A stretch of DNA of 64,000 nucleotides from Coleofasciculus sp040219735 (GTDB taxonomy: Bacteria > Cyanobacteriota > Cyanobacteriia > Cyanobacteriales > Coleofasciculaceae). Each line of letters starts with the position of its first letter. Position 1 is the first letter of the stretch. The stretch is from NCBI GenBank assembly GCA_040219735.1, contig JAVJRX010000062.1; one strand, written 5' to 3'. Both the position numbers and the translations under genes were made by a program. Below are positions 32,740 to 42,632 of this stretch, piece after piece. The notes beneath the pieces are model-generated. The model did not search any database. It was given only the letters and a program-made list of their open reading frames with translations, and was not told the origin of the DNA.

Positions 32740-35700
32740 TTATTGAGGCAAAATCAGCTTAAACTCGGTATATGTCCCAACTTCGGTCGCTACTTTAATC
32801 TCCCCTTGATGCTCTCCCACAATGATATCGTGACTAATGGATAAACCCAAACCCGTTCCTTGACCGGTTGGTTTGGTGGTAAAGAAGGGATTAAATATTT
32901 TATCCCGGATGTCCGCTGGGATGCCATTGCCGTTATCTCGGATACGGATTTCGACTTTATCTCCTAGATTTTTGGTTTTAACTGAGAGTGTGGGGGTAAA
33001 TCCTGCGCCAACGGTTTTTTTCTTTTCATGGGCAGCATAACAGGCATTATTGATGACATTGAGAAAGACTCGACTGATATTCTGCGGCACAATTTTAATC
33101 TGACCGATGCTGGGGTCATAGTGGGTTTCAACGGTAATGTTGAATGAGGAATCTTTGGCACGCATACCGTGATAGGCTAAAGTAACATATTCTGCCAGCA
33201 GTGAATTGATATCGACGAGTTGTCGTTCGCTACTTTGACCCCGTGAGTGCATCAGCATACCGCGCACGATATTGTCGGCGCGTTTGCCATGTTCGTTAAT
33301 TTTTTTAACGTTTTGTCCTAAGTCAGTGAGAATTTCTTCAATATATTCAGTGCTTTCCGGGTCTAATCGTTCTTTTTGACTATCGAGTTCTTCTAAGAGT
33401 TCTTCGGCTAACTCAGCAGAAAGTTCAGCGAAGTTATTCACAAAGTTTAAGGGATTTTTAATTTCATGGGCAATCCCGGCGGTTAACGCACCGAGGGAGG
33501 CGAGTTTTTCTTGGGCGATAATTTGATCTTGAGTGGCTTTGAGTTTTTTCAGGGTGGCGGAGAGTTCCTGATTTTTGTCTTGGAGTTCCTCGGTTCTTTC
33601 ATCGACTTTAATTTCTAGATTACGGCTATAGGCTTCGAGTTGTTGGTAGAGGCGGGAATTTTCGATGGAGATGGCGGCTTGGGCGGACAGAATTTTTAAT
33701 GTTTCGACTCGCTCGGGTGTAAATGCGCCGGTGGTAAGGTTATTTTCTAAGTAAAGGATACCTGTCAGTTTACCTTGATTGAGGAGGGGGGTACAGAGAA
33801 TAGATTTGGGGTGAGTGGCGACGATATAGGAATCGCGGGTAAATTGTCCTTCATGAGTGGCTTCATTGAGGACAACATTCTCCTTCGTGTGGATGACGTA
33901 GTTGATGATGGCGGTTGACAGCAGGGGCAATTGGGTGTCAGGATCAACAGCATCAACAGGACGCGATCGCAAGATATTAACCGCTTCTGAATCCACTACA
34001 CCTTCGGCTTCAATTACCCATTTCCCTTGCTTAGTTCCTGGCTCAATTTGGGATTGCAAAATCAGAAACCCTTTTTGTGCGCCTGCATTTTCAATCGCAA
34101 TGTTCATTAGTTTGGCGAGTAAGTTATCCAGCACAATTTCACTGGTGAGGGTTTGCGAGGCTTTCATCACCGTTGATAAATCCAAGGCTTGAGCATCACC
34201 CCCCGATGTAGAAATTCGGGTGCTAATCCCTTTACCATCAGTTCGATGGGTTGAACCGACTAAAATTTGCGGATATTCTGCTTCCAAGGCTTTGACTTTA
34301 GCCTTAGCACCCCAGCGCGTATAGCAATGGTGGGCGTTTTTCAGGTAGAGTTGACCGATTTCGTCTCTACCTAGGGAGAAATAGAACTCCGCTGCACGTT
34401 CATAAGCGATGGCTTCTTCGTGGATGAACCCTTGCTCCCTAGCACCACGAATCGCGCGATCATAAAGTTCCATGGCTTGGGTTTTTTTACCCAAAACTCG
34501 CGACTTTTCGGCTGCGACTAAATCATATTTGTGCTGATAATTTTCAGGGCAATAAGCTGCCCATTGTTTCAGACGCTTTTGATTTAGGTTAATTTTATTG
34601 ATTAATTTTTTTTTGGCTAAACTATTGTCTTTAAAATATAACCCAAAATTGCCCATTGATTCATAAAAATTAAGCTGAACGAGGGCTATCATTCCAGCAG
34701 CAGAACTGGCGTAGGATTGACCTAAGCTAATATTTTCAATGACCTGATCATAATGTTTAAACAAAAAAGACAATATTGCTTTATTAGCATACAAGTGACA
34801 TAATGTACAGTAATTCTTGCCTTCTATTAATCTAGGGATAGATTGGGTTTCATTAAAAGCCGTGCCACTTAAATTTAATTTCTCTACAGAGGTATTGAGT
34901 AAATTTAATACAGTTTGATGAAAAACCTGGGAATATTGTATAGAGTATACTAGCTTTAACTTGATCATTAATTCAGTATACTTTGCTGTCTGTTGCTCCA
35001 CTTCATCCAAATTGTTGCCAATAAAGAACAAATTAGCACAATAGGAATTTGCCGCCATGCCAGCATACTCCAAATCCCCATGTTCTAATCCGGTATTTAA
35101 GCCCTCTCGTAACGGTTCTATTGTTTTTCTAGTATGTTCTTTCCAATGTTTAACCTGAGTATTATAGATTAAAGGAACTCTTGCTGTAAATTGCTGGGCA
35201 TTAAACTTTTCCAGTAGCTGCAAAGACAACTGACCAAAATGATAAGCATCTTCTTGATAACCTTCGATTCCGGATAGATAGAGAGCATACTGAATATAAG
35301 CCCCCACCGCTAAACTCGAATTTCCATACTTAACACAGAGAGTCACTAGACTATAGGCAACCATCGCAAACAAGGGCGGATTAGTAATATAAGTAGGCGA
35401 AGCGATCGCAAGTAAGATTCTCATTGCTGCAAGTTTATCAGCAGCCGTCATTTCGGGTAGATTAGCTAAGTCTTTAATCGGCGTATCACCTAAAAGTAAA
35501 TTGAATGCATTATGTTCTTTTTTTATTCGGCTTTGGCTTGGTTTTTGAGGTAAAACTATTCCCAATTTAATTAAAATCTCAAGTCCTGTATTTATCGCGG
35601 ACTGGAACTGTAGTTGCGAGGAATAGGATTGAAGCTTGATTTCATACACTTTGACTTGATCGAGGAGTGTTTTCGTGTGTTGTAGCACAGCAGCAGAAAG

Positions 35701-38214
35701 CTTTTCCGCTTGATCAAATTGGGTGCTGAGGTATTGGGATTTAATCGTTTCTATATGCAGTTCCAGTGTTAAGTCATACTGACGTTCCCAGCCATCTGAT
35801 GAGAGGATATCTACCCCTATCTTTAAGTACCGAACAGCCGATTCATAAGCTGTTGCTTCTCTGGCTTTTTTCCCCGCCATCAGATTTAATTGAGCCAACT
35901 CATCTCTATCTGACTGATCCTTAATTAATTCGGCTCCGATATTTAACTGGTTAACAATGTCGAAAATATTTTCATCGAGTTCATTTTCTTTAACATTCGC
36001 TAGCAATAATTGACCAATTTTGACATGAACTTCTTTTTTCTGATTATCGGGGATCAGAGCGTAAGCCGCTTGTTGAACTCGGTCATGCAAAAACTTATAA
36101 AAGATAGAATATTTCTGATCCGCAAAGAGAGAGGGATCTGGTTGATTAGAATCAATTAACTCGGTTTCTTTCTGCCAAAGCAAGGGGATTTTGTAGTCAT
36201 CACTTAACGGAATAATTAACCCTTCTTGTATAGCTGACAACAGTTCGTTAGCCGTGTCTGACAAAGATTTGGCGTTGACGACAGAGAGAACATCCAAATT
36301 AAATCGGTTGCCAATACAGGCTGCTAATTTCAACACATTTTGTGTTTGAGGATCTAACCTTTTAATTTTACTGACCATTAATTCAACAACATTGTCAGTT
36401 ATGGCTACAGTTTGGAGCTGGTTGATATCCCAATGCCAACACCCCGTACTCTGATCGAATAAAATTATTTTTTCTTGATATAAATTTTCAAGTAACTGGG
36501 TAACAAAAAACGGATTCCCATGCGTCTTTTTAAAGATTAAATCAGCCAAAGGTTTGGATAAATCTCTTGAGCAGTTTAACGTATCAGCAATCAATTGGTT
36601 AACACAGTCTATTCTTAAGGGTTGAAGAGTAATAGTATTCACACTGGTATTAGTCTTTTGAATTTGCTCCAAGGTGAGCATCAAAGGATGTGTGGCAATG
36701 ACTTCATTATCTCGATATGCCCCAATCATGAGTAGATATTGGATATCGGGTTCAGTCATTAACAACTGAATTAACTTGAAAGAAGCCGAATCTGCCCACT
36801 GTAAATCGTCCATAAAAAGAACTAAAGGATGTTCTTTTTTAGTAAAAACGCCAATAAATTTTTTAAAGACTAAATTAAATCTATTTTGAGACTCGGTTGA
36901 ACCAAGTTGTGGCACGGGTGGCTGTTTACCAATAATTATTTCAACTTCAGGAATAACATCAATAATAATATTCCCATTGTTTCCCAGTGCAGCTAACAGG
37001 TCTTGCTTCCAAGTTTGCAGACGCGCTTCACTTTCTGTCAGCAATTGTCGAATCAATTCTTGGAAAGCTTGAATTATAGAAGCATAGGGAATATTCCGCT
37101 TAAACTGATCAAATTTACCGGAAATAAAATACCCATGCTGTCCCACGATAGGTTTATGAATTTCATTCACTAAAGCTGACTTACCAATACCTGAATAGCC
37201 AGCAACAAGCATCATCTGAGTCGTGCCTTGGGTCACTTGATCAAAGGTGGCTATCAGTTGCTTTATTTCTGTTTCCCTACCATAGAGTTTTTGCGGGATT
37301 TTAAACTTATCTGAAATATCTTGTTGACCGAGAGTGAACTCTAAAATCGCCCCTTGAGTTTGTAATTGATTTAAACAGGTTTCTAAATCGGCTTTTAGCC
37401 CCCAAGTACTTTGATAGCGATCCTCTGCCGTTTTTGCCATCAGTTTCATGACGATATCAGAAACCGTTTTAGGAATCTCGTTGATCCTCCTATTTTCCGG
37501 TTCACTTACTCCTCCTCTCAAGCGATGGGGTGGAATTGGTTGTTTAGCGATATGACAATGCACCAACTCCATCGCATCAGTCGCTTTAAACGGAAGTTGA
37601 TAGGTGAGAAGTTTGTAGAAAGTAACCCCCAGAGAATAAAAATCAGTGCGGTAATCAATCACTCGATTCATTCTGCCTGTTTGCTCTGGGGAAATATAGG
37701 CTAAAGTTCCTTCCAGATGATCCGGATTACGAATGGCTGGATTCTCCCGCGATAAAACAGAAGACATGCCAAAATCGATAATTTTTAATTGTCCTGTTTT
37801 TGGGTTATAAACAATATTTGATGGATTAATATCTTTGTGGATGATGTTGGCAGCGTGAATTCCGCCCAAGCCCTCGGTTATTTTTATAGCAACATCAAGA
37901 AATTCTTTCAGATTAAACTGGTATTCTGCCATCCATTTCTTTAAGGATTCCCCGCCAAAATCTTCCAATAGCATAATCATGCTATTTTGATATCGCTGTA
38001 AGTTGTAGGCTTTAACCACACCCTCCAGATTTAAGGAACGGGTTATTTCATATTCTTGCTTGTATCGATTAAGTTCTGCTGGAGTGGGATAGTCTTCTTT
38101 AAGAATCTTCAGGATAATGGGTTGATGATTTTGGGCGAGAATCGCTCGATAGACTAATGAATTATTGCTTTCGTATATTTTGGCAAGAATTTGATAGTCA
38201 GTCGTGAAGTTCAT
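32740..38214 (-). CDS. Giant Ser/Thr kinase-AAA ATPase-GAF-histidine kinase
   Basis: The 1824-residue protein has the plan of the large trifunctional kinases common in filamentous cyanobacteria. An N-terminal protein kinase (about 7-270) has the catalytic loop HKDINPSNIV (HKD instead of HRD) and DFGMS. A STAND-type AAA ATPase (about 300-600) has Walker A GYSGIGKSAL (K345) and a LVLFMDDLQWADS Walker B. A long helical repeat region follows (about 700-1300), with a GAF domain at about 1360-1520. The C-terminal histidine kinase has H1583 (GIAHEIKNPLNFVNNF) and the ATP-binding GTGLGLSISHDII. It probably integrates a small ligand at GAF with protein-protein sensing. The start ATG 38214 fits. The three downstream signalling genes, 385 bp and further away, may form its output path. 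Confidence 0.93.
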   Translation of the reverse strand: MNFTTDYQILAKIYESNNSLVYRAILAQNHQPIILKILKEDYPTPAELNRYKQEYEITRSLNLEGVVKAYNLQRYQNSMIMLLEDFGGESLKKWMAEYQFNLKEFLDVAIKITEGLGGIHAANIIHKDINPSNIVYNPKTGQLKIIDFGMSSVLSRENPAIRNPDHLEGTLAYISPEQTGRMNRVIDYRTDFYSLGVTFYKLLTYQLPFKATDAMELVHCHIAKQPIPPHRLRGGVSEPENRRINEIPKTVSDIVMKLMAKTAEDRYQSTWGLKADLETCLNQLQTQGAILEFTLGQQDISDKFKIPQKLYGRETEIKQLIATFDQVTQGTTQMMLVAGYSGIGKSALVNEIHKPIVGQHGYFISGKFDQFKRNIPYASIIQAFQELIRQLLTESEARLQTWKQDLLAALGNNGNIIIDVIPEVEIIIGKQPPVPQLGSTESQNRFNLVFKKFIGVFTKKEHPLVLFMDDLQWADSASFKLIQLLMTEPDIQYLLMIGAYRDNEVIATHPLMLTLEQIQKTNTSVNTITLQPLRIDCVNQLIADTLNCSRDLSKPLADLIFKKTHGNPFFVTQLLENLYQEKIILFDQSTGCWHWDINQLQTVAITDNVVELMVSKIKRLDPQTQNVLKLAACIGNRFNLDVLSVVNAKSLSDTANELLSAIQEGLIIPLSDDYKIPLLWQKETELIDSNQPDPSLFADQKYSIFYKFLHDRVQQAAYALIPDNQKKEVHVKIGQLLLANVKENELDENIFDIVNQLNIGAELIKDQSDRDELAQLNLMAGKKAREATAYESAVRYLKIGVDILSSDGWERQYDLTLELHIETIKSQYLSTQFDQAEKLSAAVLQHTKTLLDQVKVYEIKLQSYSSQLQFQSAINTGLEILIKLGIVLPQKPSQSRIKKEHNAFNLLLGDTPIKDLANLPEMTAADKLAAMRILLAIASPTYITNPPLFAMVAYSLVTLCVKYGNSSLAVGAYIQYALYLSGIEGYQEDAYHFGQLSLQLLEKFNAQQFTARVPLIYNTQVKHWKEHTRKTIEPLREGLNTGLEHGDLEYAGMAANSYCANLFFIGNNLDEVEQQTAKYTELMIKLKLVYSIQYSQVFHQTVLNLLNTSVEKLNLSGTAFNETQSIPRLIEGKNYCTLCHLYANKAILSFLFKHYDQVIENISLGQSYASSAAGMIALVQLNFYESMGNFGLYFKDNSLAKKKLINKINLNQKRLKQWAAYCPENYQHKYDLVAAEKSRVLGKKTQAMELYDRAIRGAREQGFIHEEAIAYERAAEFYFSLGRDEIGQLYLKNAHHCYTRWGAKAKVKALEAEYPQILVGSTHRTDGKGISTRISTSGGDAQALDLSTVMKASQTLTSEIVLDNLLAKLMNIAIENAGAQKGFLILQSQIEPGTKQGKWVIEAEGVVDSEAVNILRSRPVDAVDPDTQLPLLSTAIINYVIHTKENVVLNEATHEGQFTRDSYIVATHPKSILCTPLLNQGKLTGILYLENNLTTGAFTPERVETLKILSAQAAISIENSRLYQQLEAYSRNLEIKVDERTEELQDKNQELSATLKKLKATQDQIIAQEKLASLGALTAGIAHEIKNPLNFVNNFAELSAELAEELLEELDSQKERLDPESTEYIEEILTDLGQNVKKINEHGKRADNIVRGMLMHSRGQSSERQLVDINSLLAEYVTLAYHGMRAKDSSFNITVETHYDPSIGQIKIVPQNISRVFLNVINNACYAAHEKKKTVGAGFTPTLSVKTKNLGDKVEIRIRDNGNGIPADIRDKIFNPFFTTKPTGQGTGLGLSISHDIIVGEHQGEIKVATEVGTYTEFKLILPQ

Positions 38215-38333
38215 TTTTTTATTTCAACAGAAGTAAGTGTTATTCAGTTGGACTGTTATTTTATGGTTTTCTATATTACCAAATACCTTGTCGTGTTTTT
38301 TTCTATTTTAGCCATAATTTGGTGATAAAATGG

Positions 38334-39422
38334 CTACAATCCATAAAAACGAGCCGGGTTATCCCAAAGAATCTTTCGCACTGTTTCCTCACCCAGTTGT
38401 TCATGAAGTGCCACGGCTCTTTCCACAATATCCTGCTTATGATCCATGTGAGGATAGTCAGAACCAAAGAGCAAATTCTCGACGCCAATATCCTGAATAA
38501 CCCGATCCAGATAAGGCTCAGAAGGCTCAATCGTGATAAAGCACTGGCGACGGAAGTAGTCGGACGGCTTCATTTTAACGTTATTCTTCACTTCCCAACC
38601 TAACTCCTCATACTCTTCATCCAGACGCCACAGCCAATAGAGTAACCAACCACAGCCAGATTCGAGAAAGCCGACTCTCAGGTTAGGGTGACGCTCTAAC
38701 ACGCCACCTTCAATCAGCGCTAACAATGCCATCATCTGTTCCATTGGATGAGAGCAGGCGTGCATCCCAAAACGGGTGTTAAAGCGATCCGCGCCAGTGG
38801 TTGGTAAACGACTGTGACTACCACTTTCATGAATCCCCACCGCTACCCCTAACGCTTCGCACTCCGTCCAAAATGGCTCGTAGGCGGGATCACTCAGCAG
38901 TCGTCCCTTAACGGGGTTGGAGCGCAAAAAAACGGCATTCCAACCAAAGGCTACAACTCGGTGCAATTCAGGAAGCATTTCTTCAGGATCGTGTAAGTTG
39001 ATTGCTCCCACCCCTTTGAGAATTTGCGGGTTATAGCTACAAAAGTCATGTAACCAATTATTGTAGGCTCTGGTAAATGCTCCAGCCAGTTGCGGTGTCA
39101 TGCTATCGATTCCCATCACCCACAATCCCAGGCTGGGATAGAGAAATGAGATATCAACTCCCATCTGCATCATTGCCCTAACTTGAGATTCTGAGTCAAA
39201 ACCATTGGGTATGGCATCTGTGGGGTGATTGCGTCCAATATTTCTTACGGCATAATTGTGAATGTCATTAGACATTTTGCTGTAAATTTTTTCACCCTGA
39301 ATCGTTATATTGGGTGACGTTAGGGCAAACCGCTTTAACCCTGGTTCTAGGTACTTGTGCCAAAGATCTTGCGGCTCGAATACATGAGCATCTGCATCAA
39401 TAATTTGATATCCGTTAAGCAT
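38334..39422 (-). CDS. Amidohydrolase family protein (PF04909-like metal-dependent hydrolase)
   Basis: This TIM-barrel hydrolase of about 362 residues begins MLNGYQIIDADAHVFEP, the amidohydrolase_2 N-terminus. Further metal or catalytic residues are in GIHESGS, GMHACSHPMEQMMALL and LLFGSDYPHMDHKQD. Members hydrolyse or decarboxylate a range of cyclic or acyl substrates, and no substrate can be read here. It lies downstream of the YcaO-like gene and the PCSSC protein gene on the same strand, about 200 bp away, separated by a hairpin. A role in maturing the same product is possible but unproven. The frame runs back to TTG 39473, but ATG 39422 begins at the conserved family start. Confidence 0.85.
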   Translation of the reverse strand: MLNGYQIIDADAHVFEPQDLWHKYLEPGLKRFALTSPNITIQGEKIYSKMSNDIHNYAVRNIGRNHPTDAIPNGFDSESQVRAMMQMGVDISFLYPSLGLWVMGIDSMTPQLAGAFTRAYNNWLHDFCSYNPQILKGVGAINLHDPEEMLPELHRVVAFGWNAVFLRSNPVKGRLLSDPAYEPFWTECEALGVAVGIHESGSHSRLPTTGADRFNTRFGMHACSHPMEQMMALLALIEGGVLERHPNLRVGFLESGCGWLLYWLWRLDEEYEELGWEVKNNVKMKPSDYFRRQCFITIEPSEPYLDRVIQDIGVENLLFGSDYPHMDHKQDIVERAVALHEQLGEETVRKILWDNPARFYGL

Positions 39423-39500
39423 GATTTCTGATTCTTTAATTAGCGACGATATACTGAAGGTTCTAGAATCCAAATCTCAAATGGAATGCTACTGACAGGA

Positions 39501-39527
39501 AATCCCCCATCCTTCAGACGGGGGATT
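39501..39527 (-). terminator. 8-bp stem hairpin, possible terminator of the PCSSC protein gene
   Basis: AATCCCCC (39501-39508) and GGGGGATT (39520-39527) pair around an 11-base loop. On the minus strand the stem is followed by TCCTGTCAG, not a strong T-tract. It lies 95 bp behind the 179-residue gene and 79 bp before the amidohydrolase ATG. Such stems also occur at the ends of IS200/IS605-type elements, but no transposase is present. Confidence 0.4.
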
Positions 39528-39621
39528 CACTTGATGGGAAAATACAGGTCGTTAAACTATTACGGCTTTCATGACTCGATTTAGCTAGTTTGAAACCTGG
39601 GTAACTTTATGACTTGCTGTA

Positions 39622-40161
39622 TTAGCAAGATGAGCAGGGAATATAGAGTGAAGGAGGAACGAAATCTTTTGTGATACCGTTCTCTTCTACTATTGGTTCC
39701 TTTACCCATTCTTCTATTTCTGCGTAAGTTACAGTCAATTCACCCAGGGCTGGGCGTGGAGGATAAGGCAAGGTCATTTTAAAAGCAGGAGATACTTTCC
39801 CCGTTTCAATTAAAGAACCCTCGAACGAATCTAATGTGATCTCGAATTCATACCTGTCTATTTCCGTCTCATCAAAAATAGGCTGATCCCACAATTCTGA
39901 TTTCTTTCCCGTCAACAAATCCTTCAAATCTGAATCATCTTCCCTCTTAGCTTTTCTGAATATTTCCCGAATCTGCGTTGCTTTTTCACCATTTAGCCAT
40001 GAAGTAGCAATCAGTTGAGAAAGAAGTTTGCATTGTTTCGATAACAGGGAAAAAAGTGTCTCGTAGTTACAGGGATGGTTTTCTGGGTATACCCGGAATG
40101 AGGGAGCGCTAGTTTTGCAATGAGACCATTCAACTAACTCTTTTATTTTCAAGTCTTTCAT
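39622..40161 (-). CDS. Hypothetical 179-residue protein ending in PCSSC, candidate RiPP precursor
   Basis: I do not recognise a family. The protein is soluble. Its helical N-terminal half contains LLSQLIATSWLNGEKATQIR, which faintly recalls the nitrile-hydratase-like (NHLP) leaders. Then come charged stretches (RKAKREDDSDLKDL), a beta-like middle (RYEFEITLDSFEGS), and a C-terminus DFVPPSLYIPCSSC with C176 and C179 flanking S177 and S178. Cys and Ser at the very end are the residues that YcaO-type cyclodehydratases convert to azolines. The YcaO-like gene lies 182 bp upstream on the same strand, which makes this a candidate precursor with an unusually long leader. Other cysteines occur in the N-terminal half, so metal binding is an alternative. 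ATG 40161 is the only good start. Confidence 0.6.
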   Translation of the reverse strand: MKDLKIKELVEWSHCKTSAPSFRVYPENHPCNYETLFSLLSKQCKLLSQLIATSWLNGEKATQIREIFRKAKREDDSDLKDLLTGKKSELWDQPIFDETEIDRYEFEITLDSFEGSLIETGKVSPAFKMTLPYPPRPALGELTVTYAEIEEWVKEPIVEENGITKDFVPPSLYIPCSSC

Positions 40162-40178
40162 TAGTCCAGCTTTCCAAT

Positions 40179-40204
40179 CGTATTTACTTGACGTATTTAC
40201 TTGA
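40179..40204. repeat. Two tandem copies of a 13-bp unit before the PCSSC gene
   Basis: CGTATTTACTTGA occurs at 40179-40191 and again at 40192-40204, without a gap, 18 bp before the start of the 179-residue gene. It could be a duplicated operator or a promoter part; the rest of the gap 40205-40343 is AT-rich and contains no gene. Confidence 0.7.
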
Positions 40205-40343
40205 GCGGGTCACACAAGGTACTAATTTGATTTGATTATTCTTTTTTCAAATATTATGAACAACATTGGCAGTACACTCAACAGTTCTACATTATTCTTA
40301 ACAAACTAAGCATATCGTTGTTTTCAGGATGAGTTCGCTGGAC

Positions 40344-42632
40344 TCACATCCACATCGGGAATGGATTGAGTTGATTTTCCGGAAGCGGCGCTTTCAACCA
40401 CCCCAATTCTACCGGAACCTGATATAACCGTCCCGAACCCAGCCGTTTCCAGAAGTGGCGCATTCCGGGAACAATCACCTTGACAACCTTGAGTCCGATA
40501 TCAGGACGAGTCTGATCCAGCACCAGCAGTTCCATCCCCCGGTTCTCGACAAGTTGCTGACAGCGAATCACATCATCTTTGAGATCATCACTCCACACTT
40601 GCGGATAATCTGACTGTACCTTTACCGCCATACTCTCATCGGGAACTAAATACGGCTGATTCGCCACCGTTGCTATTTTCCACCAGTCCAGCGCCATCGG
40701 ATCAGCCCCAGGATTATAGAATGTACTGCCATCAGCATTTGCCCTTAACACCGAAGGGAGGATCTGGTTCACCTCTGTCAACGCCCGTTGGATGGCAATT
40801 TTCGGGTCAAAATGAGCGCCGTACCCCAAAACGATATCTTCCACCGCGCGATCGCACCGCCGACTAATCGCCGCAAATACAGGAATATTCAAATCACTGG
40901 TAATATCGAGCACCCAGAGTTCCCGATGCAGGCTTTGGTAATACTCGTTTAACTCATGAAAATAGGGGTCATCAAAACTCTCTAAATCCACCTTGGGGCG
41001 TTGAATCCGGTTATACCACCATAACGCCACACTATCCCGTTCCACTAATTCCATAAACCCTTGCAGGATAGCTTCTTCTATCGTATTTCCGGCGGCACAA
41101 CCATTAGAATCTGCCCAACAATCGGGTTTTTCGGATTGAGGATAGCCATAATAACAGTAAGCCGTAGGCAAATACTTAAACCCTTGATCCGTTAACGACC
41201 AAACTGGCGTCCATTCTCGCTCTCGTTCCTCGTCAAAGGGTTCAGGAACTTTTTGAAACCACCCCAAACATTTGTTATTCCAGTCTTGACGAGTTTCATA
41301 TTGACTAGGGCTAAAATTCATACAGGTATTCGGATGAATCGCGCGATCGCCCAGCCTGTGATAACTCCCTTTTTCTCGAATTTCGTCCCCCTGAAACACC
41401 CCAGAATAGCGCTCGATCGCCTCACAAAAACCACTAGCTTTGGCTTGAGCATCCGTTCGACCTTTTCCCGCACTGCGACCCCCAAGATTTTGGCGTAACG
41501 TGTTGAGATCATCAAACAGTGTGGCGAAATGATGCTTGGCGATATAAGTATGAGTTAAATGATTGACACCTGTCTCTAACCGGGTCAATTCTCGCACAAC
41601 ACCCGTAATCGGACTCAGGTGATGGTGATAGGTTTTCAGCGTTTCTTCCGGTGAACAATAACGATGTCCGCCATCTGTGGTAAAACTCTTCTTCCGGTGT
41701 CCCAGAATAATCGGTAAAGGTTTACGGTTCAACGTCTGAGTCAGTCCACAACGGGGACATTGCGGACGCTTAACTAGACGATGATTTCGGGTGTCTAAGG
41801 ATAAAGTATCGTGAGTAACCAGAACCCCTGTTAACCGTTGATTTTCGCCCAAAACAATCCATTTAAACACCTCCGTTGCTGCCATTCCCAAAGCGGTTTG
41901 TACGCTAGCCGGAAAAGACGTTAAAGGAATCGGTATCGGTGTCGGACGGTGCTGCTGTTTTTGGATAAAGCGTTCTATTGGTCTGTTATCCCGTAAGCGT
42001 TGCGCTAAACAGTGCCAGCAGCCCGTTTTTCCTGGCTCAATAATTGGTCCGAGCCAAACCACCGTCCCCACGGGTTTAACTAGCATCCAGGGACGTTGAG
42101 ATTGTAATGCATTTTGATTAAATGCTTCTAAATCAACGTGCAAATAGTCATCGGTTAATACGATATCAATATCTCCCTGATCCGCAACTTGAATCTGTAG
42201 CGATTCCAGGGTAGTTAGGAACTCAGAAGTAGACAGAGAACCAAGATGTTGTACTGCTACTTTTGTCGTTTGCAATCGCTGGTAAGCCTTCTGAACATCA
42301 ACATTTAGCATCTCGCAGAAGCTGGCTAAATTATCGGGCAATAGAGACTCACTTTCTACAATGTATCCCTTCTGTTCCATCTGCATCAAGGCATGTCGCG
42401 CCATGACGCTAGTATTGAGCATCTCTTGAAACGAAATAGTTTCCGCAGATAGATGCTGGAGGATTTGATCAATAATTTCCTCAACTGTGTGATCCCCATC
42501 GATTAACGGCACTAATTGTTGATAGAGATGACGATTAAGTTGAATCGAACCTCGCTCCGACAACAAAAATACTGTTTCTGGTTCGACTATTTCAACATGA
42601 AAGCATTGTTTAAATTTGGGCTTATTGAGCAT
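40344..42632 (-). CDS. Fused E1-like/YcaO cyclodehydratase (TOMM maturase)
   Basis: The enzyme of about 762 residues combines a leader-binding, ThiF/E1-like half (about 1-310) with a C-terminal YcaO domain (about 350-762). The zinc-binding pairs are C205/C208 (TGCWHCLAQR) and C292/C295 (PQCPRCGL). The ATP-binding start of YcaO is visible in GGRSAGKGRT (about 385), then FCEAIERYSG and FMELVERDSVALWW. Homologues install azoline rings on Cys, Ser or Thr of ribosomal peptides. The usual proline-rich C-terminus is here NPFPMWM. No separate oxidase (SagB-like) gene is present in the window, so any product would have azolines unless an oxidase is elsewhere. TTG 42641 would add 3 residues; ATG 42632 is preferred. 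Confidence 0.87.
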   Translation of the reverse strand: MLNKPKFKQCFHVEIVEPETVFLLSERGSIQLNRHLYQQLVPLIDGDHTVEEIIDQILQHLSAETISFQEMLNTSVMARHALMQMEQKGYIVESESLLPDNLASFCEMLNVDVQKAYQRLQTTKVAVQHLGSLSTSEFLTTLESLQIQVADQGDIDIVLTDDYLHVDLEAFNQNALQSQRPWMLVKPVGTVVWLGPIIEPGKTGCWHCLAQRLRDNRPIERFIQKQQHRPTPIPIPLTSFPASVQTALGMAATEVFKWIVLGENQRLTGVLVTHDTLSLDTRNHRLVKRPQCPRCGLTQTLNRKPLPIILGHRKKSFTTDGGHRYCSPEETLKTYHHHLSPITGVVRELTRLETGVNHLTHTYIAKHHFATLFDDLNTLRQNLGGRSAGKGRTDAQAKASGFCEAIERYSGVFQGDEIREKGSYHRLGDRAIHPNTCMNFSPSQYETRQDWNNKCLGWFQKVPEPFDEEREREWTPVWSLTDQGFKYLPTAYCYYGYPQSEKPDCWADSNGCAAGNTIEEAILQGFMELVERDSVALWWYNRIQRPKVDLESFDDPYFHELNEYYQSLHRELWVLDITSDLNIPVFAAISRRCDRAVEDIVLGYGAHFDPKIAIQRALTEVNQILPSVLRANADGSTFYNPGADPMALDWWKIATVANQPYLVPDESMAVKVQSDYPQVWSDDLKDDVIRCQQLVENRGMELLVLDQTRPDIGLKVVKVIVPGMRHFWKRLGSGRLYQVPVELGWLKAPLPENQLNPFPMWM

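Noticed and set aside
39501..39527. End of an IS200/IS605-type element
   Set aside because: The stem resembles such ends, but there is no transposase or TnpB frame within several kilobases, so I keep it as a hairpin only.
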